Notes under the pieces: generated by a model
Database searches by the model: none
Seen by the model: only the letters and a program-made list of their open reading frames with translations
Told to the model about the DNA's origin: nothing
Position numbers and translations under genes: made by a program
Assembly: GCA_030998225.1 (NCBI GenBank)
Contig: JAPYXD010000698.1
Span: 10,457,001 to 10,521,000, forward strand
DNA: 64,000 bases
Reading direction: 5' to 3'
Origin: Diplolepis rosae
Lineage: Eukaryota > Arthropoda > Insecta > Hymenoptera > Diplolepididae
Shown here: positions 11,240 to 22,535 of the stretch, piece after piece
How the letters are laid out: each line of letters begins with the position of its first letter
Position numbering within the stretch: the first letter of the stretch is position 1

Positions 11240-13500
11240 TTAAAGAGTCAAAGAAATATTTGATTATTCGAGCCAAAATTTAGTTGGATCAGGGAAAAAA
11301 TTTGTTTTATTTATTGTTTCATGGAAGATAGTTTGTTTTGAAGATGTGGTAGATTGAGAGGAAAGTGTTGCATGAAACGGAAACATCACAAGTACAAGAC
11401 GTCGTTAAGTCTTATTGGCGATCAACTCCTAATCTGGCACGTAATCCTTTCTAATCCTTTGAAGATTCGGTGGGATCCTCGTGAACCAACCATCTATTTC
11501 TGATGTTCAGTAATCTCTTGCCTTAGAAACAAGACCCTAACCTACTAGAACTGGCCTACTTGAACGTATAGCTATTATCTACTTGCCGGATTTCACCCCT
11601 AAATTCGACCATTTGCCAATTCACCTATCGGCGTCAGTTTGAATCAGCACTACAGATCCTCTAAGTGTTGTCGTTGTCTGCATCCTAATCTCTTGATGCA
11701 GATAGACCTGAACATACAAAGTTCCTTGTCAAGTTGCGTCTTCCGGTGCAAGGAAATAATAAAAATTTACAATATTGAATTATTGTCTACTATTATTGGT
11801 TATCACAGGTAAAAGACCAAAAAACTGGCTCTAGTTTTGCAACTGATTCCTATAGATTTTGGGGCGCTGAATCCAGGAAAAGTAGCCAAAATGTTCCATC
11901 ACGCCACATTTTCTTATAAAATTTGATCTCATACCCATATAAGGAATGTTCAGATAATTTCTTTTTAGCCGACTGCAGTTTATTTTATTGGCCCAAAATA
12001 GAGGTTGTAACCAAGAGAAGCATTCAGGGGAAGAAGAAACGGGGCCACCAGGAGATTCATTGACTCAAGAGTGACTTTACATATAAACTGTGTTGGCCAA
12101 TTTAATTTTTTTTTCATTTACTAAATTTTAAAATAAAAATTTGCTGGTTATTACTACAGTGAAATGAACCTTATTTTTAACACGGTGGCTAAGGATAACC
12201 CAATGTAGCAAAAAATCTGTACGTGATGGAGGAAATTGGCTACTAGATTTGGATTCAGTGCACCAAAAAACGTGAGAATGAGTCAAAACATTCGAGGCAG
12301 TTTAAAAAAAATATTTTTTCGTGTACCTGTGTAATTAATACGATTTAGATATAAATGAAAAAAAGGTAACTGGCAATTAAACACATTTGAAAAGAATGCA
12401 TCAGAAATAACAATCAAATAGAGAAATAAATCATCGCATTCGTTATTGTTATTGCATTGAGTATCCATTATCCGGTGTCAACAGCATTTTATGGTTTTTG
12501 GAATTAACAAAGTTATAGTAGATTTTCTTACTTTTGATACAATATCTATTTAGATTCTTAATTTTAATATAGCCAATCTAGACAATTTTCTCCAAACCAG
12601 CGTTAATATTTAAATTTGACACTAATTTACTGAAATTTTGTGGGGTTATAAAATGAAATCCATACATAATAGAGGTTGTAATTAAGGAAACTTGCAGTTG
12701 AAAATAATTAAATAACTTTGACTCTTCGAAAGTTGTATAGATTTCATGGCTCGAGAATAAGAAAGGAAGTGAGAATCCTATCGTTCTTTGCAACTTGTAA
12801 AGGGTATTTTGGCTGCATTAAATTTAATACAATAAAGTATCTTTACGAAATGAACATATAACCTGAAGAAAAAGCTGAGTTATGTTAATAAAGAGACTAA
12901 AAAGATTTAAGTATAAAATATGGCATGGTCGTTTCGAAGAGGGAGTGGGGAATTAGATTGGATTAAAGTACTGGAATGTGGAAATGAGGATTGAAGAGGT
13001 TCATTTTCGTTTTTATTAAGCTTTATAAAAAGATTTAGAGTATTTTTAAATTTCATCAGTTTAAGCGCCAAATTTGATTGAATCATCAAATTTGTGAGTG
13101 ATTTATTTTGTAAAATAGGAATTTTATCAGCTTAATATATTTGATTGAATATGATAATTGTTGTAAGTAAATTTTGTTTAAACTATTATAAAAAAAAAAT
13201 TGTCAAATGCTAGTCTTTTAACTTGTTTTTTTGTTTTGTTATTTAGTTCTCAGACCGAATTCGGTGTAGATTTTATCTTCAACAGAAATGATCTACTATA
13301 GTGACGCCTCTTTCCATGCGAATTAGCAAAAGACTAAAACTAACTGCAACAAAATTTAACCTCTTGTTTTTTCTATAAATCTATGTTTCTTTTCTCCGCT
13401 GTGGATCATCGGCACTGTTGGTTTGGATTTTTTAGATCGGCTCGGCAGAAAAATTTAATTTTATCATTAAACGAAACTCATAAATAATATTAATTAACCT
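11240..13500. other. No recognised gene
   Basis: A moderately GC patch (11340-11760) and AT-rich remainder. Short open frames (12283-12468, 12578-12793, 12907-13089, all minus) carry no family motif and look like chance. No RNA gene or terminal repeats were identified. Confidence 0.5.
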
Positions 13501-13512
13501 AGTCAATGACAA

Positions 13513-13740
13513 TCTTAAAATAATTTTAAGAAAAATTCACCTCGGTAAAGATTTGAATCAGAAACTCCTCAATTTCATGCCGGGTATGTTGCTAATTACG
13601 TCACCAAGGTGAGATTAAGGGCTTGTTATTTTAAGGAAGAATCTACTGAGACCTCGGTGGCATAATTAGCATCGTTACAATTAGGAGATTCCTGATACGA
13701 ATCAGGGCGGGGTAGATTTTTCTTAAAATTAATTTCAAGA
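13513..13740. repeat. Imperfect foldback repeat
   Basis: The arms at 13513-13612 and 13648-13740 are inverted copies of roughly three-quarters identity. Landmarks include TAATTTTAAGAAAAAT, GAATCAG...CTCCT and GCTAATTA.G.CACC. The loop is about 35 bp. Probably an aged MITE; no target duplication was resolved. Confidence 0.5.
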
Positions 13741-13905
13741 AATTAGACTGGCAGCGAGTCAATTAATTAATAGGATCCAAAGTGTCATTCAAGGGGGGCA
13801 CTCCATGTAAATGGCTAAAAACGCTACTTTTGCAAATTAGAAAAAAAAGTTATTTATAATCAGTGATTGAAACTTTTTGCTCATATGAAGGCATCTTTTG
13901 AGAAT

Positions 13906-13934
13906 CCCCCCCCCCCCACACACACACACACACA
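13906..13934. repeat. C-run and (CA)n microsatellite
   Basis: Twelve C residues run directly into about eight CA dinucleotides. Confidence 0.9.
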
Positions 13935-14394
13935 CCACTCAAAAATAATTTATGCACGCTGATGTATGAGGAATTTCCAATACCTTGTTTTTTCAAATTG
14001 GCGTGCAGGTTCGAGAAAAAACTATTTAATCAATTTACGTCATCCATGGGTAAATTGTAGGCAAGAAATTAAATTCTCTACCAATTGAACTACTAATATT
14101 GCTAATTTTGTTTCACTAGATATTTTTTATTAAAAAGTAAAAGTGGATTTCTGTTCCAAAAAAAATGTTTTCTTCAAAATTCCCTTATTTGCTCAATTTT
14201 GAGGATTTTTGACTTTTGTAGTTCATTGCACGCATATTCATATTTAATTGGATAGTAAAATTAATATTAAAAAAATTTGTCAAATTTAACTTAACTCTCA
14301 TGAAATTAACCACACGTAGTCAAATATAAAAACTTGTCGCGATAATGAACCACGCAAACTTATTTTTGTAAAAACACTTGCAAAAAAACTTATA

Positions 14395-14590
14395 TAATTT
14401 TTAAAACATCTTGCTCAAAATTTGAAAAATACAATAGAAAACAAAGAAGCGCATGTAAGTATTGTTTTCGTAAACGCTTTACAAGAAATTTTACAGTTGA
14501 CTAAAATTGCCATTAACTTTTCCAGTCTTTTTTCATTGTTTTCTGTTATATTCCCAAAATTTTCAGAAAAATTAATCAAAAGAGTTATTA
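14395..14590. repeat. Diverged foldback repeat family, copy B
   Basis: Shares with copies A and C the phrases ATCTTGCTCAAAATTTG, ACAATAGAAAACAAAGAA and TTCCCAAAATTTTCAGAAAAAT in palindromic layout. Confidence 0.45.
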
Positions 14591-14779
14591 TACATGAAAA
14601 AATTAATATATAGTTTATTAGTTACGCGATCTGGTTAATTCAAGGCTTTAAATTTTAAAAAATCTGTTTTAAGTCTTAAAATAACTTTCCTTCGACCTTA
14701 TTAACTTTTTCATAGTCTCTAGAAAGTATTATAGAATTTAATAAGCCGTATTCGAGATATCCAAGCGATTTGCGCGAGC

Positions 14780-15400
14780 CAAAATGATTAAGCGGTTAAG
14801 CTCCGTCGAACGATATCATAATTTGTGAGGGTCAAGTGGTGTGAAGGGTACAGAAGGTGGGTAATATCTCGGACCTTCATAACATCAGACAGAGGTAGTT
14901 GCGTCCGGTTGGTCATCCTCGCCAGATTGCAGCTCCGCATCGAGGGAAGATTAAACCCATGTACTTTCTCATAGAAATGCATAGCTATAGAAGTGGGTGT
15001 ACTAGCTTGAGAATAAAGGTCTCTATACTCCACACATAAGCCACACCTTTGCACACGTGCATTTCACGTACGGGTCTCAGCCAGACATCAAGCTCGTGCA
15101 TCTCTTTGCAAAATAGTCTGAGGGAGATGGAATATCAGTAGTAAAGAAAGGGTGAGGTTGGTGAAGAGCTCCCGGCTCTACTTCTTCACTCTGCGTGCAC
15201 TTAGAATCCGCACGACTCACTACCACCTGGAACCAGATATGTTCCAGCACAGCCAGACATACCTTTTCAGTCTCCACTCGTGATTCCTCAGCACGCTGCA
15301 TTGCGAGTTTCAAGTCCCTTGCGGCTAGTAGATTCTTTGTGCTGTCGGTTGCCCAGGCAACCCTGACTTTGCTCAAGATTAAATATGTAGTTTCGAATTA
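14780..15400 (-). other. GC-richer island with unrecognised open frames
   Basis: Base composition here is clearly richer in G+C than both flanks. On the minus strand two frames follow each other (15376-15077, 99 codons, with an Arg/Glu-rich stretch LKLAMQRAEESRVETEK; and 15054-14788, 88 codons), separated by a stop. The first could form an amphipathic helix. No family is recognised. It could be a decayed retroelement ORF, a transferred fragment or an old exon. Sequence composition is the only real evidence, so no gene is named. Confidence 0.3.
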
Positions 15401-15559
15401 GTCCAACACAAGGTCCAACCTACTCCAACACTCGTTTACCCGAAATCCCAACAATGTCGAATATCTTGACGTATCATTATTTTTCATCTTGTTTTTTTTC
15501 GATTTTCATAAAAAGTACATTTTTTTTAATTTCAGGGATAGAATAATATGTTTATGATT

Positions 15560-16052
15560 CACTATCAAGAGAGAGAACTATATATATATAACAATATATA
15601 TTTTGGTCCTCAGAACCAGAAAATATTGCTATCAGACCAATGCTAGGGTATGGTCCTCAGAACTATACGAGTATAGGTGAGACAGCTATACAAGTTCGTT
15701 GATATGACAATACCATGTATAGCGATCGTAAACAAAATATTATGCCATCGTTATCGCTCTTGTGAATTTTCGCGTGTGATAAAACAATACACGATACGCA
15801 AAAATGATCTTTCAAAGAAAGAAAAAATGCTCCAAACAAATCGACAAACGCTTCGAAAAAACGCCACGAAAAAATGACACTTCTTTCTCATTTCGAGGTT
15901 AGAGTCGCGTGCATGCGAAGCAATGTATAGGTCGCGTGGCAAACTAGTATAGTTGTCTCACCTATACCGCATGGGTGGAGACACTATATACCCGCATGGG
16001 TCGAGACACTATATACCGGTATAGGTCGAACAGCTATACTGTTTTTTCCGTG
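15560..16052 (-). mobile_element. TA-flanked MITE of the CACGGAAAAAACAGTATAG family, reversed copy
   Basis: This copy is reversed relative to 51027-51484. The right end reads the complement of CACGGAAAAAACAGTATAGC. The left end has lost most of its terminal repeat next to a TA microsatellite (15580-15600). The body shares long identical blocks with the 51 kb and 19.7 kb copies: GGTCCTCAGAACCAGAAAAT, GCTATCAGACCAATGCT and GAGACAACTATA (complement). It has an extra 'ACCCGCATGGGTCGAGACACT' type duplication near 15968-16010. Confidence 0.75.
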
Positions 16053-16141
16053 TGTATAACTATCCAAGATGGATGGAGAGAACATTCTTCTGGAATGGTA
16101 TTCCTATTTGTAGAGTAAAAGATCGTACGAGTTGCCATATA

Positions 16142-16668
16142 AAGGGTGATCCAATACGAGTTACTTTTTTTAATAGGGATTCTCGGGCATATCAAGTGTG
16201 ACAATTTTCATGTCCATATGACATTTGTGTTCAGTATTCATTGAAATTTCACCATGAATAGTCTTACGCCTAAACAACGTTTTCAAATTGTGCAAATTTA
16301 TTTCCAAAATCAGTACTCAGTAAAATATGTTTTTTGTGCTCTTCGACTATTTTATCTATCAATGAATTTTTTTGCCGAAAATTCAAGATGTTGGTGTAGC
16401 TGACTTGTGGTTTTTATGCGTTGGAAATGAACATAACACTCGTTATTAACGGAATACCGGCCGATATGCTCGAGAGAGTCCTCGAAAATTGGATCCACAG
16501 AATGGACTATGTGAGAACTAGTTGCGAACAACATTGAAACGAAATTATCTTCAAATATTAAATGTCATAAACCGAATTAACCTCTCAAATACAATTGTTG
16601 ATTATTAAATTGATTTTTATGTTTTTTATTTTAAAAAAACTTTCGGAAGCTCTTATTGGATCACCCTC
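16142..16668 (+). mobile_element. Internally deleted mariner-like element
   Basis: The terminal inverted repeats AGGGTGATCCAATACGAG and AGGGTGATCCAATAAGAG (complement) are flanked by TA. Inside, the plus strand encodes only the two ends of a mariner-type transposase. An N-terminal helix-turn-helix start reads MNSLTPKQRFQIVQIYFQNQ (ATG at 16254). After a deletion, the typical C-terminal block reads GIPADMLERVLENWIHRMDY, followed by a stop and NEIIFKY. The whole catalytic centre is missing. It is therefore a MITE caught in the act of deriving from its parent. Confidence 0.85.
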
Positions 16669-16711
16669 TATATTGAATCTTGTACGATACGGATAGTAAC
16701 GAGTAAATATA

Positions 16712-16876
16712 GTAATGTGACATGTTTGAAAACATGTTTGCTATTATATTGAGTCAAAATTCATAGAATTTTTATTCATTGTGTTATTTTGGCATTGGGT
16801 CAGATTCCTTTTATTTTCACATTTAAATTATCAATGGCAGATATATAGACATGTTTTCAAACATGTCACATTACAT
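16712..16876. repeat. Fragment of Penelope-like repeat with ATGTGACATGTTTGA ends
   Basis: Both ends carry the palindrome AATGTGACATGTTTGAAAAC in inverted orientation. The middle, with TTATTTTGGCATTGGGTCAG, matches the arms of the 59 kb inverted repeat. Another fragment with the same end is at 32181-32318. Confidence 0.6.
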
Positions 16877-17108
16877 AGATAAAATGGTACTTTCAATACT
16901 TTCAATATAAACGCTGAGTTTTTCATAGTTCTGAACATTTATAGAAGTGATAAAGTTTAAACATCTAAGAATAAAACTAAAGTTATAAAATTACAAATAA
17001 CCTTCGATCTTATTTCATCACTAAACGTATCCAAATAATTCAAATTGAAAGAATTTTGAAATATTTCTATTGAGTAAAATAAAATATTTAGATATGATAA
17101 TAATTTTT

Positions 17109-17627
17109 GACACAGTGTGCGTAAAATGCGTTTTTACACCCCCATATGAGTGCGTAAAACGGCTTATTACGATACAGTGTGCGTAAAATAAAAAAAAATT
17201 TATATATATTTATATATATTTTATAATTCATGAAATGCAATAGTTTATTTCAACAACTAATTCATTAATTAATTAATTTTTTTCCGTTATTATGAACAGT
17301 GCTTAACATGCGAATTAAATTAAGTTGTATAGAGTTACGAAACGCCTTATAAACATTTATTGTGTATTTCATTTTGAAAATAACACATAATTAAATATAA
17401 TAATTTTCACAAATAATTTCAATTAGTTTATTCCAATTAAAGAATTATGTAATTAATTACCTTTCTGATTATCTCTATATGGGGGGGGCTCCGCCCCCTG
17501 CACGCCCCACCAGGGCCTGCAGCCGTGGACCCGATCTTCCGCCCCCGTCAACCCTTTAGTCTCCATCAACCTTACTTTCGTCATATTGTCTCATATCATT
17601 GAAACGCATTTTACGCACACTGTGTCA
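17109..17627. mobile_element. MITE with GACACAGTGTGCGTAAAATG ends
   Basis: A 25 bp inverted repeat beginning GACACAGTGTGCGTAAAATG lies at both ends. The interior is very AT-rich except for a GC island (17480-17570) containing GGGGGGGCTCCGCCCCC. A partial extra terminal repeat sits at 17175-17190. No coding capacity. Confidence 0.7.
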
Positions 17628-17637
17628 AAAAATAGCG

Positions 17638-17771
17638 TATGCAACATGTGCGTAAAATGCGGTTTTACCCACTTGTGGTGATCGCGTTGAACTCGTGCCC
17701 GGCTTCGCCGGGCACTCGTGCACGTTATCACCACGCGTGTGTAAAACCGCATTTTACGCACATGTTGCATA
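17638..17771. mobile_element. Palindromic MITE with a GC hairpin core
   Basis: A 134 bp near-perfect palindrome. Its ends, TGCAACATGTGCGTAAAATG and complement, share GTGCGTAAAATGCG with the neighbouring element 10 bp away. The centre is the strong hairpin GTGCCCGGC-TTC-GCCGGGCAC (about 17695-17716). It cannot encode a protein. Confidence 0.75.
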
Positions 17772-17779
17772 ATATACTA

Positions 17780-19080
17780 TTATATTTCTGTAAAGCCTTG
17801 CTTACGAATTCAATCTAAAATGGATTATCCGAAAAGCCGATTAACCAAAAATTTTTCGTTCCAAAAATACACGCTTCTCTCCACTTGTAAAGATCACCAC
17901 AACCGTCTCGAATTTCTTAGCTAGGCATAGGACAATTGTCTTCTTCAAGGAGGAAAAGAACCTCTCACGATAGTATTTAAAAAAAAAAATTCAGTCACCA
18001 AAGTCACATGTCCCGAGTCGGTTTTTAAAACAGTTGAACCCCGATCCTTGAGAGACTCCGGTAACAAAGTCCTCGAGAAAAATTCTTAAAATTGACTAGT
18101 GTTCGGTTGACAAGATTTATCTATTCACATTCATAAAAGAAAAAAAAAAAAAAATTTCCCGGCCGGTCCGTTCTTCAAAATTCTAAATTTCGTTTGATGT
18201 ATCCGATCCGATATTTTATTCTTTGGATAGGGATAAGCACCTTAAAAACATTCGGTAGCATATTTTTTTTCTCTGTGTTTAAATATTTTTAATTTCGAAT
18301 GTTTCAATTGGAAATTACAAAGAATATGTTCGCTTTCAGATTAATTACATTTAATCTCATATAATATTTATGTCACATTTTTTGACTACAAAGCTTTTTG
18401 TTATTGCATTGAGTAAAGCGAATACGTGACCTAAAACAAAATTTTAGTTCCACCTACAATGTTTCTACAGTAATTAATATTTTTGGCTGAAAAATTAATT
18501 TCGAAATTGATTTTTAAGCAAACAAATTCTAAACAACTCCAAATTCTAAAACAGAAACTCTTTTTTGAGCACATTGATTTCAAGAATTGTAATGATACAA
18601 TAGTTTTTAGATTTTTTTATATTACGACTCAATAAACCATTAGACTTTTTGCTTTTTTCATTGTTCCAAATACTTTTTCCTTTATTTTAAAGTGCCGTTG
18701 TTTCTCATGTTGCAATTCGAAATTGGCAGTGGTTGGGTAATATTGGAAAATAAAGTTTGCATCTGCGATACTTTTTTTGGCTCATCTTGCTCAAATACCT
18801 CTCTGCTCTATTCGCACTTCTTACGTACACAAATCTCTCGTAATCCGACGGGCTTGCCAAGTGGAGTGGGAAGTCGCCTATTGGATGTAAAGGTGGACTT
18901 CGACTTTATTGCAACCCATGCCTCCGAGACAGGAAAATACATGCGAGACTGAGATGCACTCTGATAGCGTTCAACTGAATCTAGATTGAATTTCACACTA
19001 TTTTGATATATTCTTCAAGAAATTAGATCAACAATTTCGAATATTCCAAATTCCAAGTGTCGAAATATATATATAAACTA
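17780..19080. other. No recognised gene
   Basis: AT-rich DNA with one open frame pair around 18692-18996 on both strands. No domain or repeat ends were identified. Confidence 0.5.
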
Positions 19081-19665
19081 GGGTGTTTGATATTGACGTA
19101 ATAAAATGAACAAGAATTTACTTTTTTGGCAAAAATCGGTTTTATTTCCCAATGTACTCTCCTTTTAGCTGGATACAACGGTTCCAACGATCTTTATATT
19201 TTTCTATGCCTTCCAAATAATACGATTTGTCAAACCCTCCAAAATACTAAAAACCCTACCACACAGCCATCTCTTGAAGTTTGAGAAAAGATAATAGTAG
19301 CTGGGGGCCAGGTCTGGATAATACGGTGGATGTGGAAGAGATTCGAAACCCCATTCTTGCTTTTTTGCCTGTGCAAAGTTCGATGTGTGAGATGGTGCAT
19401 TTTCACCATGAGGAAAAATTTTTTTCTTCTTCAAATGTGGCAATTTCTTCCTGATTTCGTCAAACAATCGATCCAATAATGCAGCATAATATGTTCCAGT
19501 AATCGTCTTTCCTTTCTCAAGATAGTCGATGAAGATTACGCCATGTCCATCCCAAAAAATACTAGCCATAACTTTCCTAGCCGATTGTTGCATTTTCGAA
19601 AGCTTTGATGCACTTTCACCAGGTTTAACCCACTGTTTTGACCTTTCACGTGATTTCGGAGTATA

Positions 19666-20477
19666 CACGGAAAAAACAGTAAGCCGAGAAAACTATACAG
19701 AAATTTAGTTCAGCAAAATACCTGTCGTGACTATGCGATATTAGTATTGTAGCTAAACTGAATGCGTGACGCACCGAAATGCGTATTTTGTCATCGTACC
19801 TTTATAATTTCGTTCGTGCAACGATAGAAGTATAGCTGTTCGACCTATACCGGTATATAGTGTCTCGACCCATGCGGTATAGGTGAGACAACTATACTGG
19901 TTTGCCGCACGACCTATAGATTGCTTCGCATGCACGCGACTCTAACCTCGAAATAAGAAAGAAGTGTCATTTGTTCGAAGCGTTTGTCGATTTGTTAGGA
20001 GCACTTTTTCTTTGTTTGAAAGATCATTTTTGCGTATCGCGTATTGTTATATCACACGCGAAAATTTACAACAGCGATGGACGAGTGGGTGAAGAAAAAA
20101 TTGACTGATTGGGGATTAAGAAAATATATCAAAGCTTTCGAAGGTAAGTACTAACATAGTTACAATAATTCGACCATCATTTTTTCATTTCATATTATTT
20201 ATAATTAAAGCTCTGGATTACAGAACATGCGACAACTCTGTCGCATGCATTGTTATAACAGGCATAATATTTTGGTTACGATCGCTATACATTGTATTGT
20301 CATATCAACGAACTTGTATCTTTCGCGGAACAATATGACGTTTAAGAATACCAGTATAGCTGTCTCACCTATACTCCCATGATTCTGAGGACCATACTGT
20401 AGCATTGGTCTGATAGCAATATTTTCTGGTTCTGAGGACCAAAATATGGTTCTCTCAGCTATACTGTTTTTTTAGTG
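19666..20477 (+). mobile_element. Long TA-flanked element of the CACGGAAAAAACAGTA family
   Basis: The left end CACGGAAAAAACAGTA and the right end (complement CACTAAAAAAACAGTATAGC) are flanked by TA duplications (19664-19665, 20478-20479). It shares its body with the 458 bp copy at 51027 and the copy at 15560. It has two extra segments: about 140 bp directly after the left end (about 19682-19823) and about 180 bp at 20081-20261. The second begins at an ATG and contains an exon-like open frame with a splice donor (next entry). It interrupts the mariner transposase. Confidence 0.85.
20077..20253 (+). pseudogene. SAM-domain-like start exon with intron, inside a MITE
   Basis: The frame from the ATG at 20077 reads MDEWVKKKLTDWGLRKYIKA then FE. 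It ends at a consensus donor (GAAG|GTAAGT, intron from 20144). A T-rich tract and acceptor ATTACAG end at 20223, giving an 80 bp intron of ordinary insect size. The spliced frame adds EHATTLSHALL and stops. 'W.(x)xLxxWGLxKYIxxFE' resembles helix 1-2 of SAM domains and the N-terminus of a multicopy arthropod SAM protein family. Only about a third of a SAM domain remains. The other copies lack it, being joined GATGG|CATAAT across the two GG ends. I infer the shorter copies are deletion derivatives and the autonomous ancestor encoded a SAM-bearing protein. Capture of a host exon is the alternative. The second 'exon' contains a perfect hairpin CATGCGACA/TGTCGCATG, which weakens its coding status. 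Confidence 0.5.
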
Positions 20478-20679
20478 TACGGGTGGATCCATGTTTCATC
20501 CATCGTCACAAATCGACGCAAAAACTCTTTCGGATTGCGGTTAAAATAGGACAAATTTTGCTCCTGAGTGGTCACACGAATGCGTTTTTGGTTGATTGTG
20601 AGGCTGAAGTCTATAAAAAAAATGTATTCGGGCACAGAGTTCAATCTAAGAAAAATCGTCTTGACCTTCAAGTCACCTT

Positions 20680-21264
20680 GAAAATTGAGCTGAAGGTCAT
20701 GATGGTCAAGGTGATGTAGATTTTAACATTTCATCGACTTTTGTGAAGCATCTTGAACGTTTGTTTACCCCGAAAAACCAAGAAAATTCAGAAAAAGGGC
20801 ATCTGGTCGTTTCTCAGATATTTGGCCTTAATTTTTTACCTTTCCAAGGTCACAAAAGCCATTTTTCCACGGTCATTTTTGACGTGAAATTTCCCGCTCT
20901 TTTAAATCCGCAGTCAAAAATAGGGGTTCATATGTCCCCCTCGGTCCTCGTCAACCTTTGTCCAACTATTTTTTCGTAGATAAAGTATTTTAGAAGATAT
21001 TTGGGATTATAGATTAAAATGGATCACCCTGTATATAATGCTACCTTTTCCACGTTTTCCATTTGCATTACATTTGAAAAATAGAATATATGATTTCCAA
21101 ATCTATTACTTCTGCGAACACTATTAATTTTTACAAATATGAATGAAAAGAAATACCGAATGGAAATGAATCCAGGGATCTGTCCAGTCTCCGACTAGGA
21201 AAAACCAGGATTTGGTCAGGAGCCAATCAGATTGTTAATTAAAAAAAAGCTACCCGGTTCACGG
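20680..21264. other. Repeat-like flank of the mariner, class unknown
   Basis: Contains GATCACCCTGTATATA at 21022-21037, which looks like the end of a Tc1/mariner-type element (complement ACAGGGTGATCC). The text between is non-coding with alternating 'AAGGTCA' words (20690-20720, 20847). The partner end was not found, so it is probably a fragment that replaced the N-terminal half of the mariner. Confidence 0.35.
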
Positions 21265-21268
21265 TTAA

Positions 21269-21485
21269 CCCTTTCCTACCGGACGGGACATATTCTATCC
21301 CATCAATGAACCTTGTAAAATCACTGTTGTTGATGATGCGTCGTTATAGGGTAGTTTATGCTTCTTTTAGACCTTGACTCTTTCGGGCAGAAAAGTTATT
21401 TCATTGTATTAATCACCTGGTGAAGAAATAACTGTTCTCACTAATGGGACGCAATCGAACTGATTTTTTTGCCGTATTAAAAGGG
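21269..21485. mobile_element. Possible piggyBac-type MITE
   Basis: TTAA lies on both sides (21265-21268 and 21486-21489), with CCCTTT at the left and its complement at the right end. The inverted match decays after six bases (CCCTTTCCTACCGG against CCCTTTTAATACGG), so the call is tentative. Confidence 0.4.
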
Positions 21486-22535
21486 TTAAATCTAAACTAG
21501 TACTTATACGTGATTTTCCTGGCCTCTCCTGTCTACAAATTCCGGTCGGATTCTGAGAGTTACTCGGCCTGTAAATATTTTTATAAATTCTGCGACGCAT
21601 TCTAAACAAACAAAAAACTATACGAAGAAAAATATTTGTCTCAAATACCAAACTATTTGGAAACGTATGATAAATTCCTAAGGCGACATACTTTTTTCTA
21701 ATAATTCACATTTATTACGATTTCTATTATAGAATACGCTAAATTACTGATAAAAACTCCCATCTAGATGGTAAAATAAATTAAATCCATAGTTTCTATA
21801 TTAAATAAATTGAATGATTAGAATTCTAATAATTTAATATTTTACCACCTACATGGGAATTTTATCCGTAATTTAGCGTACACAGTGAGTCCCAAAAATA
21901 ACAGAACTTTTTGGATATAGAATAAGATACACATTATATTATCTTTGAAAGTTATTATTTATTAAAAATAGGTTCCATTAGACTCAATACAACGTTAAGA
22001 ACGATCAACCAGCGCATGCATAGATTTTTTTATGTCATTTATAGGAATGTTCTTCAGCACCTCGGTTACGGCTGCTTGAATGGCTGGGATATCATCATAA
22101 AATGCTCTTTTCATCTTGGTTTTCAGTTTTGGAAAGAGAAAATAGTCACATGGTGATAGATTAGGCGAATACGGAGGGTGGTTGATGAGAGAAATCCGTT
22201 TTTTCATCAAAAATTAGTTCACTTTTTTGGTTTTCATTTAACTGATGTGGAACAAAACGTGCACAGACCTTTCTTTTACCCAAGTCTTCAGTTAAAATTC
22301 TCCAAATAGTGTTTTTACTCGTATTTAATTCCTCAGCCAACATTCTCGTAGTAAAATTTGCATCGATACCAATGATTTCACGAAATTTTTCCACCAATTC
22401 AGCACGATTACTAACTTCTGGACGACCTGGCCTTAGGTCGTCATTTAAATCCTCACGACCATTTTTAAATCGTGTAAACCACGTATAAACTTGAGTACGA
22501 CTCATACAATTATTACCATAAACTTTTTTCATTAA

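Larger units (their letters stand above)
19142..20671 (-). pseudogene. mariner transposase, split by an insertion
   Basis: The minus strand carries the catalytic half of a mariner transposase. Upstream part (20671-20480): a block with QKRIRVTTQEQ then NPKEFLRRFVTMDETWIHPY, which holds the first catalytic Asp (MDETW). After the inserted element (19666-20477) it resumes with TPKSRERSKQWV, then FWDGHGVIFIDYL, HGENAPSHTSN, YYPDLAPSYYYLFSN and, after a frameshift near 19205, SYYLEGIEKYKDRWNRC to a stop at 19142-19144. The D,D34D triad is broken: the usual HDNA is GENA and the usual APSDYxLF is APSYYYLF. The N-terminal DNA-binding half is not found. The insertion duplicates exactly TA and falls between His-Pro-Tyr and Thr-Pro-Lys codons, so this mariner was already in place when the MITE landed. 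Confidence 0.9.

Noticed and set aside
19204..19668. Active mariner transposase
   Set aside because: Second and third catalytic acids are replaced, the frame shifts before the C-terminus, and the gene is split by an insertion.
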